Part shown: positions 17,942-25,652 of the stretch, in pieces | How the letters are laid out: every line of letters begins with the position of its first letter | Position numbering within the stretch: position 1 is the stretch's first letter | Source: Nocardia brasiliensis | GTDB lineage: Bacteria; Actinomycetota; Actinomycetes; Mycobacteriales; Mycobacteriaceae | Reading direction: 5' to 3' | NCBI RefSeq assembly: GCF_011801125.1 | Contig: NZ_CP046171.1 | Location: forward strand, 3,410,001-3,474,000 | DNA: 64,000 nt | Notes under the pieces: generated by a model | Told to the model about the DNA's origin: nothing | Seen by the model: only the letters and a program-made list of their open reading frames with translations | The model's database searches: none | Translations under genes and position numbers: made by a program

Positions 17942-18217
17942 TGGCTATGGCACGCAACCGATCTCGTCGTGGCCGCCGGCTTCGCGCCGCATGGTCGCGA
18001 GGTCGCGCTGGCCACCGTGTGGGGTCCGGTCGCCCGCGACTTCGATATCGCGCCGTACGACGAGGCCTGGTTCGACGCCGCCGCCGACGCCGTGCTCGTC
18101 ACCGGCAAGCCGGTGTTCGCGGAGTTCGCGCACCTGTGGCGGGTGGCCGATGGCAAGATCAGCGGGCTGCATCAGTACACCGACACCTGGTGCTGGCGCA
18201 CCGCACTGGCCGCCTGA
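17942..18217 (+). pseudogene. C-terminal remnant of a SnoaL/NTF2-like protein
   Basis: The end of this open stretch (PVFAEFAHLWRV, DGKISGLHQYTDTWCW) is the typical last two strands of SnoaL-like proteins, which are about 130 residues long. The N-terminal helices are missing, and the middle looks shortened just before TGKPV. There is no convincing start: the first usable codon is GTG at 17969 with no ribosome site. I read it as a decayed gene fragment. A short functional protein of 82 residues from 17969 is less likely. Confidence 0.4.
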
Positions 18218-18365
18218 GCGACTCGGGGTGCCGGGTGGGCCCGGTGGGCACATGCTGACCTCGTTCCGAAACATCGATGCCTTCACATCTGAGTTCGGTT
18301 CGGTCACCCCGTTGGATTGTCGACACGTCGAAACAATCTCGGCGGTCTGTTTCCGGTTCGGATGA

Positions 18366-18566
18366 TCAGCGGGCTCTGCTGTTGGCCGCCACCATGTCCA
18401 GGACCAGATCCTGTAATAGTCGGCAGGTGGTGTGTGCCTGAGTGATCAGTTGCTCCGACGATTCGGCTTCGGCCGCACCGATGAGCTCGTTCATGTGGTG
18501 GCACAGGGCGACGAGCCGTCGCACGACCTGCCGCCGCTCACCGCAGGTGAGTACGTCGCTTCGCAT
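18366..18566 (-). CDS. Small hypothetical protein
   Basis: A possible 66-residue helical protein with two cysteines in the first half and one further on (MRSDVLTCGERRQ, LCHHMNELI, TTCRLLQDLV). The start is the ATG at 18566; the frame stays open further upstream but that part looks like antisense noise. No strong ribosome site is visible. Amphipathic helices make it look coding, yet no family is recognised. It is placed downstream of the prenyltransferase on the same strand. Confidence 0.35.
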   Translation of the reverse strand: MRSDVLTCGERRQVVRRLVALCHHMNELIGAAEAESSEQLITQAHTTCRLLQDLVLDMVAANSRAR

Positions 18567-18666
18567 ACTGTGGCCATCGCCGCGACACGCTCGCCCGTTT
18601 CGGCAACTCGCCGGACACCTTGCGGCGAAACGATTGTCAGCCCTGTCACCCCGATTGTCCTGGGCT

Positions 18667-19563
18667 TCAGTTGACGCGCGGCGCGGTTCCGCCAGGGAAG
18701 ACGGCGCGCTGGGCGGTAGCGTATTCGGCCTGGATCTTGTAGTAGCGATCGGTGGGCCCGTACGCGGTGTAGAAGACGAACCCGCGGGTGGCCGGGTCGG
18801 CGAAGGGCGCGCCATCGACGAAGCGGGCAAGCACTGGATGCAGGTGGGCCGGAAAGTGCGCGGGTTGAAGGCGCAGCGGGAAGCAAATGCGTTGCATGCG
18901 TGGGGAAGTCCAGGAGAAGGTGCGGTAGAGATTGAAGGCGCCGCCGAGCAGCCCGAGCTCTTCCTCGGTGGCCGCGGTGAACTCGAGATCGGCCAGGATG
19001 GTGGCGATCTCGGCCGCGTCGAGGGTGCCCGGCTCGAACACATTCGAGTACAGATTCATCGTGCGGGCCGCGAAATCCACCGCGAGAATGCCGATCTTGC
19101 CGCCGTAGCGGGACAGGTGCGCGGCGTGTGCGCGGGCCGACTCCGGCATGCCGGGAAAGGCGAGCATCCGTTGCACGTCCATCAGTTCGGGGAAGATCAG
19201 CCAGATCTTCTGGATGCCGCCGGTGAGTGCGACGTCGACACCGGCATGGGCCGGCCCGGCCGCGCAGACGGCGGCAAGGAGCTCCTCCATCGGATGTCCG
19301 GTGTAGGTGAGCAATTCGGCCGCGCGGAGCCTGGTGATCAGTTCGGTCGGCGCGCCGGGATTCATCACCCGCACATTGACGTCACGCTCGGATACGGGGT
19401 GCGTCGTGGTGCGCACGGCGACAGCGGAATTCGTCCACAGATCGGCGAGTGTCTCCAGCACCGGATCGGTGACCGCGGGGTCGTAGCGGACCTCGGCGAG
19501 GCGGGCGAACTCGCCGAGATCCCGGCGCAGTCCATCGAGCGTCACCAGCGTGGAAGAACTCAT
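18667..19563 (-). CDS. ABBA-fold aromatic prenyltransferase (NphB/CloQ type)
   Basis: A 298-residue soluble prenyltransferase, the normal length for the family. Blocks matching NphB are LTYTGHPMEELLA (about 85-97), TGGIQKIWLIFPE (114-126), MNLYSNVF (169-176), MQRICFPLR (223-231) and YYKIQAEYATAQR (274-286). Residues that bind diphosphate and Mg in NphB have counterparts here: Asp61, Lys119, Asn170, Tyr172, Arg225 and Lys276. Retention of Asp61 suggests a metal-dependent NphB-like enzyme rather than a metal-free CloQ-like one. It has a good ribosome site (GAGGTG). The acceptor would be an aromatic ring; no aromatic biosynthesis gene is adjacent, so the acceptor is unknown. It is separated from the PKS-NRPS cluster by about 1.4 kb. 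Confidence 0.87.
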   Translation of the reverse strand: MSSSTLVTLDGLRRDLGEFARLAEVRYDPAVTDPVLETLADLWTNSAVAVRTTTHPVSERDVNVRVMNPGAPTELITRLRAAELLTYTGHPMEELLAAVCAAGPAHAGVDVALTGGIQKIWLIFPELMDVQRMLAFPGMPESARAHAAHLSRYGGKIGILAVDFAARTMNLYSNVFEPGTLDAAEIATILADLEFTAATEEELGLLGGAFNLYRTFSWTSPRMQRICFPLRLQPAHFPAHLHPVLARFVDGAPFADPATRGFVFYTAYGPTDRYYKIQAEYATAQRAVFPGGTAPRVN

Positions 19564-19915
19564 CAGTCACCTCGGATACGTAACCGCCGCGGGCGGTTCA
19601 CGCCGCCGTCGGCTGTGGAACACGGATGGACCGACACGATGTCCGAGACGACAGCGTAGTCCGTCCCGGCGTGGGATTCGGGCGAAGCGCGCAGGAAAGT
19701 TGAAGCATTGATCGACGGCGCGGGCGGATCGGGGCGTGGTGTCGGAAACCGAAAGGTATCGAAACTGTGGGGTATTAAATACTGCAAGGTATTTTTAGGA
19801 CGTATCCTCGGTAAATGCGGCGGTGCTGAGAATTCCCTCCGGATTTGCCGTACAACACGCGCGGACGGTGTGTAGCGTCTGGAATCCTCAACCCTTACAG
19901 AACAGGCTAGGGCGC
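19564..19915. other. Divergent intergenic region between prenyltransferase and Roadblock genes
   Basis: About 350 bp without a convincing gene. The part from 19750 to 19815 is markedly AT-rich for this DNA and carries repeated GGTAT elements, so it probably contains the promoter of the Roadblock operon. A GTG at 19823 is in frame with the first Roadblock gene and could extend it by 31 residues, but those residues do not align with the sister protein. Confidence 0.5.
19755..19792. promoter_or_regulatory. Three GGTAT direct repeats with a GTATTAAATAC palindrome
   Basis: GGTAT occurs at 19755, 19771 and 19788 (spacings 16 and 17 bp). The middle copy is part of the perfect palindrome GTATTAAATAC (19772-19782). 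Such phased AT-rich repeats in a GC-rich intergenic region suggest a regulator or activator binding array. No regulator is encoded next to it. Confidence 0.35.
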
Positions 19916-20299
19916 GTGCTCGATATCGATGGCTGCCTCGCGCGCATTATGGATATACCCGGTGCGTGCAGTACGACACTTGTGGACGGTACGAGCGGTC
20001 TCGCGATCGCCGCGGCGGGTCGGTACGACCTGGTCGATCAACACGAAGATGCCGCTGCCACAACCGATATCGTGCGTTCGGTGCTCGGCTGCGCCGCACT
20101 CGCGACCGGCTCTGCGGACACCGAGATCCTCGTGTGCGGTACGCACGCCTTTCACCTATTGAATCCGCTGTCCGGCGAATTCGCGGGGCGGCTGTTCGTG
20201 CATGTCCTGTTCGATGGTGACACCGGGAATCTGGCGATGGCGCGATTCCGGCTGCGGGGGATTCTCGCGGAATTCGCTGCGGACGATCATGAGCGTTGA
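19916..20299 (+). CDS. Roadblock/LC7-like protein (diverged)
   Basis: A 127-residue protein. I chose the GTG at 19916 because the protein from there aligns end to end with the product of 20815: LDIDGCLARIMDIPGACSTT matches the sister's N-terminus, and NLAMARFRLRGILAEF matches NLALARHRLKGIEEEL. It has the small alpha/beta Roadblock layout but a diverged sequence. It is the first gene of a three-gene Roadblock operon. Roadblock proteins in bacteria act as partners or regulators of small GTPases or as scaffold dimers. No GTPase is encoded here. Confidence 0.65.
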   Translation: MLDIDGCLARIMDIPGACSTTLVDGTSGLAIAAAGRYDLVDQHEDAAATTDIVRSVLGCAALATGSADTEILVCGTHAFHLLNPLSGEFAGRLFVHVLFDGDTGNLAMARFRLRGILAEFAADDHER

Positions 20300-20332
20300 G
20301 GCGGAAGTCCGGCGGGCAGCTTGGGAGGACCC

Positions 20333-20803
20333 GTGACCGCGCGAAGGAAATTGCTCGGAGAATTGATGGGAAGGTTGACCAAGGTGGCGATGACCGCACC
20401 GGAACTGAACATGACCGTACTGGGGGAGCTGAAGCTGCTGCGCGAGCGCGTCCCACAGCTGACCGGCGCGCTGGTCGCCTCCAGCGACGGTCTGCTCGTC
20501 GCCCACGATCTGCCGCCGCACATCGAGCCCGCGGGCATGGCCGCCATGACGGCCGCGCAGCTATCGCTGTCCTACCGGCTGACCACCACCGCGCACGGCG
20601 GCGGCTTCCACGAGGTGGTCGTCCGGGGCAGCGAGGGGCACGTGGTGATCTACGCGGCGGGCTGGACGTCGCTGACCGTCTTGGCCGGACCGGACGTGAA
20701 TGTCGGTCGGCTGCACCTGGAGTCGCGCCCGGTGGCCCGCGCCATCGCCGACCACATGATGGCCGACGACCTCGGCACAGACCAGACAACACACACCGAA
20801 TGA
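20333..20803 (+). CDS. Roadblock/LC7 domain protein
   Basis: A 156-residue protein. The central part (LTGALVASSDGLLVAHDLP, about 43-61, then MAAMTAAQLSLSYRL) is the classic bacterial Roadblock/LC7 core as found in Streptomyces conservon (cvn) operons. It starts at GTG with GGGAGG upstream. It follows the first Roadblock gene by 33 bp and precedes the third by 11 bp, so the three are likely one transcript. Unlike conservons, no sensor kinase, DUF742 or Ras-like GTPase gene is present. Confidence 0.8.
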   Translation: MTARRKLLGELMGRLTKVAMTAPELNMTVLGELKLLRERVPQLTGALVASSDGLLVAHDLPPHIEPAGMAAMTAAQLSLSYRLTTTAHGGGFHEVVVRGSEGHVVIYAAGWTSLTVLAGPDVNVGRLHLESRPVARAIADHMMADDLGTDQTTHTE

Positions 20804-20814
20804 GAGGAACAGAC

Positions 20815-21186
20815 ATGTCCAACCTGGATCTGTCGCTGAAAGACATGATGGTGATCGACGGTGCGCTCGGCGCCGCGGTTGTCGACTACAACAGCGGGAT
20901 GGCGCTCGGCACGCTCGGCAGCTCCAAGTCGCTCGATCTCCAGGTCGCCGGTGCGGGCAACACCGAGGTGGTGCGCGCGAAGATGCGCACCATCGAACAG
21001 CTCGGCCTCAACGAGAGTATCGAGGACATCCTCATCTCCCTGTCCAGTCAGTACCATCTCATCCGTCCCATGACCGGCCGAAAGTCCAAGGGGCTCTTTC
21101 TCTATCTGGCCCTCGACCGCGATCGCGCCAACCTCGCGCTCGCTCGCCACCGGCTAAAGGGCATCGAGGAGGAATTGGAGGTCTGA
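20815..21186 (+). CDS. Roadblock/LC7-like small protein
   Basis: A 123-residue protein beginning at the ATG after GAGAGGAAC. It shows IDGALGAAVVDYNSGMAL near the start, a Roadblock-type strand-turn-strand, and ends with an acidic helix (RLKGIEEELEV). It pairs with the first gene of the trio as a close structural paralogue. The function is unknown. It may form heterodimers with the other two, as Roadblock proteins usually dimerise. Confidence 0.68.
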   Translation: MSNLDLSLKDMMVIDGALGAAVVDYNSGMALGTLGSSKSLDLQVAGAGNTEVVRAKMRTIEQLGLNESIEDILISLSSQYHLIRPMTGRKSKGLFLYLALDRDRANLALARHRLKGIEEELEV

Positions 21187-21244
21187 GCTCCCGCGCCGGC
21201 GCCGGGCGGCGATCCCTCGCCGCCCGGCTCGGCCGGAACACAGG

Positions 21245-23287
21245 TCAGTCCGTGGACGCCACAACGGTTTCCGTGCTCGCGGGCTCGGATTGTTTGGGCG
21301 CGGCGGGCACCCAGCCGCGCAGCGGTTGCACGACCGAACCGTAGAAGGCGTCGGTCGCCGAGGTGACGCTGGCGATGAAACTCGCCGCGGTGCCGGATCG
21401 TCGACTCCCCATCGGGAACGTCTGCTCCAACCCGAAGGATACGATCGAACCCACCCGGTCCTTGGTCAGCACCTTCGGGTCCGCCCGCACGGCGGCAAGG
21501 CGCGCACACGCCTCGTTACCGCGCTCGGAGAAGACCGCCTCGACCAGGACCTCGCCGGGCGCATCGCTCAATTGCCGCAGCAGCCAAGCCGATCGGCGTC
21601 CCGACGTGCCCTCGTTCGGGGCCGTCAACGTGGTGCGGCAGCGGATCTTGTTCGTCCGCACGTCCGCGATCACCACGAGATCGCCCGCGGTGTCCGGAAT
21701 CCGGAGCACCGCCTCGAAGGTCCCCTCGGCGGCGAGATGCTCGGCCACCGCCGCGCCGCGGGCCGCGGGATCGGTCCGGTGCCTGCGCGAAAGTACGTGT
21801 GTGACGGTCACTCCGAGTTCCGCGGTCAACCGCAGCGCGAGGTGGCGCGCCAGCGCGACCCAGGTGTCGGCGACGGTCAGCGCCTTCTGGTCGCCCGCGC
21901 GCAAGGTGCCCGCGACGACCGCGTCCCGGACCGCGACCCAGTGCCTGCCCATGTCGACGAACTCCGCCGCGCCGGAGCGGGGATGATCCAGATAGCGCAG
22001 GAACTCGCCGAGGAGCCAGGCCTGCAGATCATTGTCGATGCCGCCGTGCGAGAGCAACATTCGGGCCTCGTGCGCCACCTCGGACCACGACAGGTGTCGC
22101 AGCGCGACCTTGGTGAGTTTGCGCCGATCCACCTCGACGGGCAGCTCGCCCGGCCCGGCCGGGATGTCGTTCGACAGGCTGACCACGACGTCGTACTTCT
22201 TCTTGCGCGCCACATCGAGATAGTTCTCGAGCTGGTCGCGCCGCAGCTTGCCGTTGCCGGTCTTCACCTCGAGCAGGCCGGTCCACACCCGCCCGCCCCG
22301 CGCGACCTTGAGCACAGCGTCCGGAACGACCTTCGAATCGCCACGCTCGTACTGCACTTCGACATAACCCTCGAACGCGCCCACCGGCGCGCCCATGCGC
22401 GCGCAGACCGCGCGGGCGAACGGCCGCACCGCCTGCATGGTGGCGATCAGCGCCGAGGTCGCGCGGCGCTCCTGCTCCTCACCCGCGCCGACACCGACCA
22501 CGGAGAACAGCGGAGCCGTCCGCCAGGAATCGAGTTCGGCCAGTTTGAGTTCGATCGGTTTGGCCTTGCGTGGGGCGCGCTTGGCGGTGCGGATACCGCG
22601 CTGACGATTTTGGGGGAGTGCGGCAGGGTGCGGCTTCTCGGCCGCGGCAGTCGGTGCGGTCGGCGGCTCTTCGGCTGTCGCGTCGGGTACCGTCTCAGCG
22701 GGCGCTGTTTCTTCGGCGGCGTGGACTTCTGTTGCGGTGCTTGTTGTTTCGTCGTCTTCATCGATGTCGACACCGAAATCGGTGGCCAGCCCGGCGAGCC
22801 CTGATGCCCAGCCCTGGCCGACCGCGCGCACCTTCCATTCCCCGCCGCGGCGATACACTTCGCCGAAGACGAAGGCCGATTCCGTAGTCGCGTCGGCCGT
22901 GATGTACTCCGCCAGCGTGTACCCCGCGCCGTCGACGACGCGCAGGGTGAGCTTGCCGAGATCGCCGAAGGTGCCCTCGCCGACACTGCCGACCAAAGCG
23001 ACGGTGTGGACGGCGGTGCCGACCCGCGAAAGATCGATGGCGATGCGGGCCTGTGCACCCGCCTCGGTGGCGCTCGCACCGAGAAAGCGCACCGATCCGT
23101 CGAGGGCCTGCGGCTGGTTGTAGAAGATGAAATCGCTGTCCGCGCCGACCTTTCCGTCCGCACTTAGCAGCAGCGCGGAGGCGTCGACCTCGATCTCCGA
23201 CTCGGTCCACCCGAGCACGATGTCGATGTGGACCACGTCCTCGGGCAAGCGAATATTCTGACCCTTGGCCAGCATCGGAGACGTCAC
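21245..23287 (-). CDS. TerD-domain protein fused to a PD-(D/E)xK nuclease-like domain
   Basis: A 680-residue fusion. Residues 1-175 are a TerD domain (LAKGQNIRLP, ALLLSADGKVGADSDFIFYNQP), a Ca-binding fold of the tellurite/stress Ter systems. An acidic Pro/Ala/Glu linker spans about 176-250. Residues 300-375 carry PDAVLKV (Asp323) and GLLEVKTG (Glu340, Lys342), the spacing of a PD-(D/E)xK nuclease. The rest is helical with no clear family. It starts at GTG with AAGGGG upstream; an ATG four codons in is an alternative. The protein lies antisense and convergent to the Roadblock operon. I infer a stress- or phage-linked DNA-processing role. Confidence 0.8.
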   Translation of the reverse strand: MTSPMLAKGQNIRLPEDVVHIDIVLGWTESEIEVDASALLLSADGKVGADSDFIFYNQPQALDGSVRFLGASATEAGAQARIAIDLSRVGTAVHTVALVGSVGEGTFGDLGKLTLRVVDGAGYTLAEYITADATTESAFVFGEVYRRGGEWKVRAVGQGWASGLAGLATDFGVDIDEDDETTSTATEVHAAEETAPAETVPDATAEEPPTAPTAAAEKPHPAALPQNRQRGIRTAKRAPRKAKPIELKLAELDSWRTAPLFSVVGVGAGEEQERRATSALIATMQAVRPFARAVCARMGAPVGAFEGYVEVQYERGDSKVVPDAVLKVARGGRVWTGLLEVKTGNGKLRRDQLENYLDVARKKKYDVVVSLSNDIPAGPGELPVEVDRRKLTKVALRHLSWSEVAHEARMLLSHGGIDNDLQAWLLGEFLRYLDHPRSGAAEFVDMGRHWVAVRDAVVAGTLRAGDQKALTVADTWVALARHLALRLTAELGVTVTHVLSRRHRTDPAARGAAVAEHLAAEGTFEAVLRIPDTAGDLVVIADVRTNKIRCRTTLTAPNEGTSGRRSAWLLRQLSDAPGEVLVEAVFSERGNEACARLAAVRADPKVLTKDRVGSIVSFGLEQTFPMGSRRSGTAASFIASVTSATDAFYGSVVQPLRGWVPAAPKQSEPASTETVVASTD

Positions 23288-23448
23288 AGGCGAAGCACCC
23301 CTTGTCGCGAATCGGCACGCAAGCCATTGCTGGCCCCCACTGCGTCGGCGTCGCGGTGTGGCGACGATGCAGTGATAGTCGCGAGGCAGGACGGCCTTGT
23401 TACGCAGGGCTTTTGATACCTACCGGTCTGCCGGGGTGGTGCTGCGGC

Positions 23449-24243
23449 TCAGCGCAGGGCAGGGGCGAGCCCGTTGGGGGTGAAGAGTTGCTTGGCGTCG
23501 GCGACGGGCTGGTCATCGATCAGGACGGTCGGGGTGGAGCGGATGCCGCCGTCGATGATCTCCTTGGTCTTGGCGCGCAGGTAGGCGTCGTAGCGGCGGT
23601 CGGTGATGCATTGGGCCACCGTCGTTTCGGTGTAGCCGGCGGCCTGTGCGATCGCGATCAGCTCGGTGTCGGGCAGGCCGTCACCGCCTTCGGCGGGCTG
23701 CTGCTCGAACATCGTGGCCAGCCAGCCATGGAACCGCGCCGGGTCGGCTTCGGCGACGCAGTAGGCGGCGTTGCCCGCGCGCGAGGAGTACTGAGTGGTG
23801 GATGCGCGGTCGAGGAACGAGATGATGTTGTACTCGATCAGGGCCGACCCGCGGGTCGCGGCGTCCTCCAGTGCCGTGGCGTTGGCCTGCTCGAACGCCT
23901 GGCAGGCCGGGCATTGCAGGTCGGCCACCACCCGGACGACGGTCTTCGCGGCGGGATCGCCGATCGGGATCGCGCCGGTGGCGGTGACGTTGGTCGGCAT
24001 CGCGGCCAGCGGCTGCTGCTGTTCGGCGGCGGGCTGCTGGCCGGTCGCCGGCTGCTGCGGTGTCTGCGGCGCCGCGACAGCGGTGCCGACGAAATCCCTG
24101 CTCAGGTCCTGCGCCACGAGCGCGACGCTGATTCCTGAGATGACGGCGAAGAGCAGGGCGCCCGCGACCATGCAGGCCAGCACCGTGCGATTGCGATCCC
24201 CCCGCGGCGGCAGGCTCGGCCACCCGCTCCGACTGGTGTTCAT
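23449..24243 (-). CDS. Membrane-anchored DsbA-like thiol oxidoreductase
   Basis: A 264-residue protein. A short cytoplasmic N-terminus is followed by one membrane segment (about 21-45, VLACMVAGALLFAVISG), a Gln/Pro/Ala-rich linker and an extracytoplasmic thioredoxin fold with the active site CPAC (DLQCPACQAFE) and the cis-Pro loop STPTVLI. It acts outside the membrane to form or shuffle disulfides. I chose the ATG at 24243 because GGGGGA lies 7 bases upstream; the frame is open 16 codons further. Further cysteines in AYCVAE and AQCITD could form a structural pair. Confidence 0.85.
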   Translation of the reverse strand: MNTSRSGWPSLPPRGDRNRTVLACMVAGALLFAVISGISVALVAQDLSRDFVGTAVAAPQTPQQPATGQQPAAEQQQPLAAMPTNVTATGAIPIGDPAAKTVVRVVADLQCPACQAFEQANATALEDAATRGSALIEYNIISFLDRASTTQYSSRAGNAAYCVAEADPARFHGWLATMFEQQPAEGGDGLPDTELIAIAQAAGYTETTVAQCITDRRYDAYLRAKTKEIIDGGIRSTPTVLIDDQPVADAKQLFTPNGLAPALR

Positions 24244-24285
24244 CGTTGTTCCCCCATGCCTTCCGCCGATCGAACAGGTTCGCTC

Positions 24286-24301
24286 CGACACATTAGTGTC
24301 G
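24286..24301. promoter_or_regulatory. Palindrome in the dsbA-like/Nudix divergent promoter
   Basis: CGACAC-ATTA-GTGTCG, a perfect inverted repeat with 6-bp arms, lies between the divergent genes starting at 24243 and 24382. Its position suits an operator acting on one or both promoters. No cognate regulator can be named. Confidence 0.35.
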
Positions 24302-24381
24302 CTGACCGCGTTTGTGGCACTGACCGGCGAACGGCGCTATTCGGTTGACCTGTCACCGGAGTGGAAAAGTAGGGTGGTCCG

Positions 24382-24780
24382 GTGATTCGGACAGCCGCGT
24401 TGGCCCATGTCAGGGATCGTCGTCTGCTGCAGGCGCGATCGATCGGCAAGGACGTCTTCTACATGGCGGGCGGGAAGATCGATCCCGGCGAAACTCCTGT
24501 CGTCGCCCTGCATCGTGAGGTGCGGGAGGAACTCGGCGTCGGCGTGCTGTCCTGTGCCGAGCTCGGAGTGTTCGAGGCCGAAGCCTACGGGCATGCGGCG
24601 GGCACCCCGCTGCACATGACGTGTTTCACCGCCGAACTGGACGGCGAGCCGCGGCCGACCAGTGAGATCGCCGAGCTGCGCTACTTCACGGTGCGCGAAT
24701 ACGCGGCGATGGACCACGTCGCACCGGGTTCGATGCTGGTGTTCCGCCGACTGCACGAGCTGGGGGTCATCGACTGGTAG
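24382..24780 (+). CDS. Nudix hydrolase
   Basis: A 132-residue enzyme with a complete Nudix box starting at GKIDPGET and ending in REVREELGV (G-x5-E-x7-REU-x-EE-x-G-U). Nudix enzymes hydrolyse nucleoside diphosphates linked to another moiety; the substrate cannot be told. The start is GTG at 24382 and the transcript may have a very short leader, since no strong ribosome site is seen. It is divergent from the DsbA-like gene. Confidence 0.9.
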   Translation: MIRTAALAHVRDRRLLQARSIGKDVFYMAGGKIDPGETPVVALHREVREELGVGVLSCAELGVFEAEAYGHAAGTPLHMTCFTAELDGEPRPTSEIAELRYFTVREYAAMDHVAPGSMLVFRRLHELGVIDW

Positions 24781-24826
24781 CGCGGCGCGCTCCGGTCACC
24801 GGCGGATGCGGTTGTGGCCGATCGGG

Positions 24827-25111
24827 TCAGCCGACGGCGGCGGCGAACGCCGCGTATCCGCGCGCGTCGAGCGCGCCTGCCGTGGTGGCGACGGCCTGTC
24901 TCACGGGCAGCCCGCGGGGACAGCGGTCCGCGCGCAACGCGCGGCAGGCGGCGAGGATTTCGGGCCCGCCCGCCGCGTGGATCGCACCGTCGACCCCACT
25001 GCTGCCGAGCAGACCGGAGTTGGCCGCATTGACGATCGCGTCCACGCGTTGGCGGGGGATGTCCCCGCGCAGCAGCACGGCGGCGGCGCTCCGTGGCGAT
25101 GCGGCGGTCAT
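24827..25111 (-). pseudogene. Truncated macro-domain (ADP-ribose-binding) gene
   Basis: The first 60 residues carry the macro-domain signature: [19 protein letters not shown], then [18 protein letters not shown] and [16 protein letters not shown] full macro domain needs about 170 residues; this frame ends after 94, just where the strand leading to the second ADP-ribose loop should follow, and the tail ([15 protein letters not shown]) is unrelated. No continuation was found in other frames downstream. I consider it a broken gene. A short functional protein seems unlikely because half of the binding cleft is missing. It starts at ATG with no good ribosome site. Confidence 0.6.
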
Positions 25112-25149
25112 GGGGTCGACGGTAGCGGGTGCGGGACAAACGTTCCGGC

Positions 25150-25608
25150 TCAGGACTTCTCGGCGAGTTCGGCGAGCCGCTCGACCGAGGCCAGGAGCTT
25201 GTCCGAGGTGGTGGCGCGGGCGCGGACCAGCCGCTTCTCGTCGGTCAACCGCGACCAGTCATAGGTGTGGGTCACCAGGGTTCGCGCGTCGTCGAGCGGT
25301 TGGATCTCCCAGCGCCACAGGTGTCCCGGTGGCTGCTGCCCGACTTCGGCGGGGCGCCAAGCGATCAGGCCGCCCTCGTCGAACTCGACGACGTGGTTCT
25401 CCCGCACGGCCCCGATGGTGAGCGTCATGGTGAACACGTCCCCGACCGCGCGCACGCGCTGCCCGGTCGGGGCCTCGGCCAGATTGTCGTTGCCGTCCCA
25501 GCGCGGGTGCTGCGCCGGATCGGCGATGAGCTCGAAGATCACCGCGGCGCCCGCCGCGACCTCCCGACTGGCCTGTACCACCTGTGCGACGTCATCGGTC
25601 TCTGTCAT
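25150..25608 (-). CDS. SRPBCC-family (polyketide cyclase/dehydrase-like) protein
   Basis: A 152-residue protein with the START/Bet v1-like layout common in actinobacteria: [22 protein letters not shown] at the N-terminus, the PRWDGND turn, and a C-terminal helix ending [14 protein letters not shown]. The start is the ATG at 25608, preceded by GAGGC. It is a small hydrophobic-ligand binding fold; no substrate can be assigned. The MerR gene upstream on the same strand ends 44 bp away. Confidence 0.8.
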   Translation of the reverse strand: MTETDDVAQVVQASREVAAGAAVIFELIADPAQHPRWDGNDNLAEAPTGQRVRAVGDVFTMTLTIGAVRENHVVEFDEGGLIAWRPAEVGQQPPGHLWRWEIQPLDDARTLVTHTYDWSRLTDEKRLVRARATTSDKLLASVERLAELAEKS

Positions 25609-25652
25609 GCCTCGATCGAAGCATCCGCGCGCCCATCCCGCATCCGCTCGCC

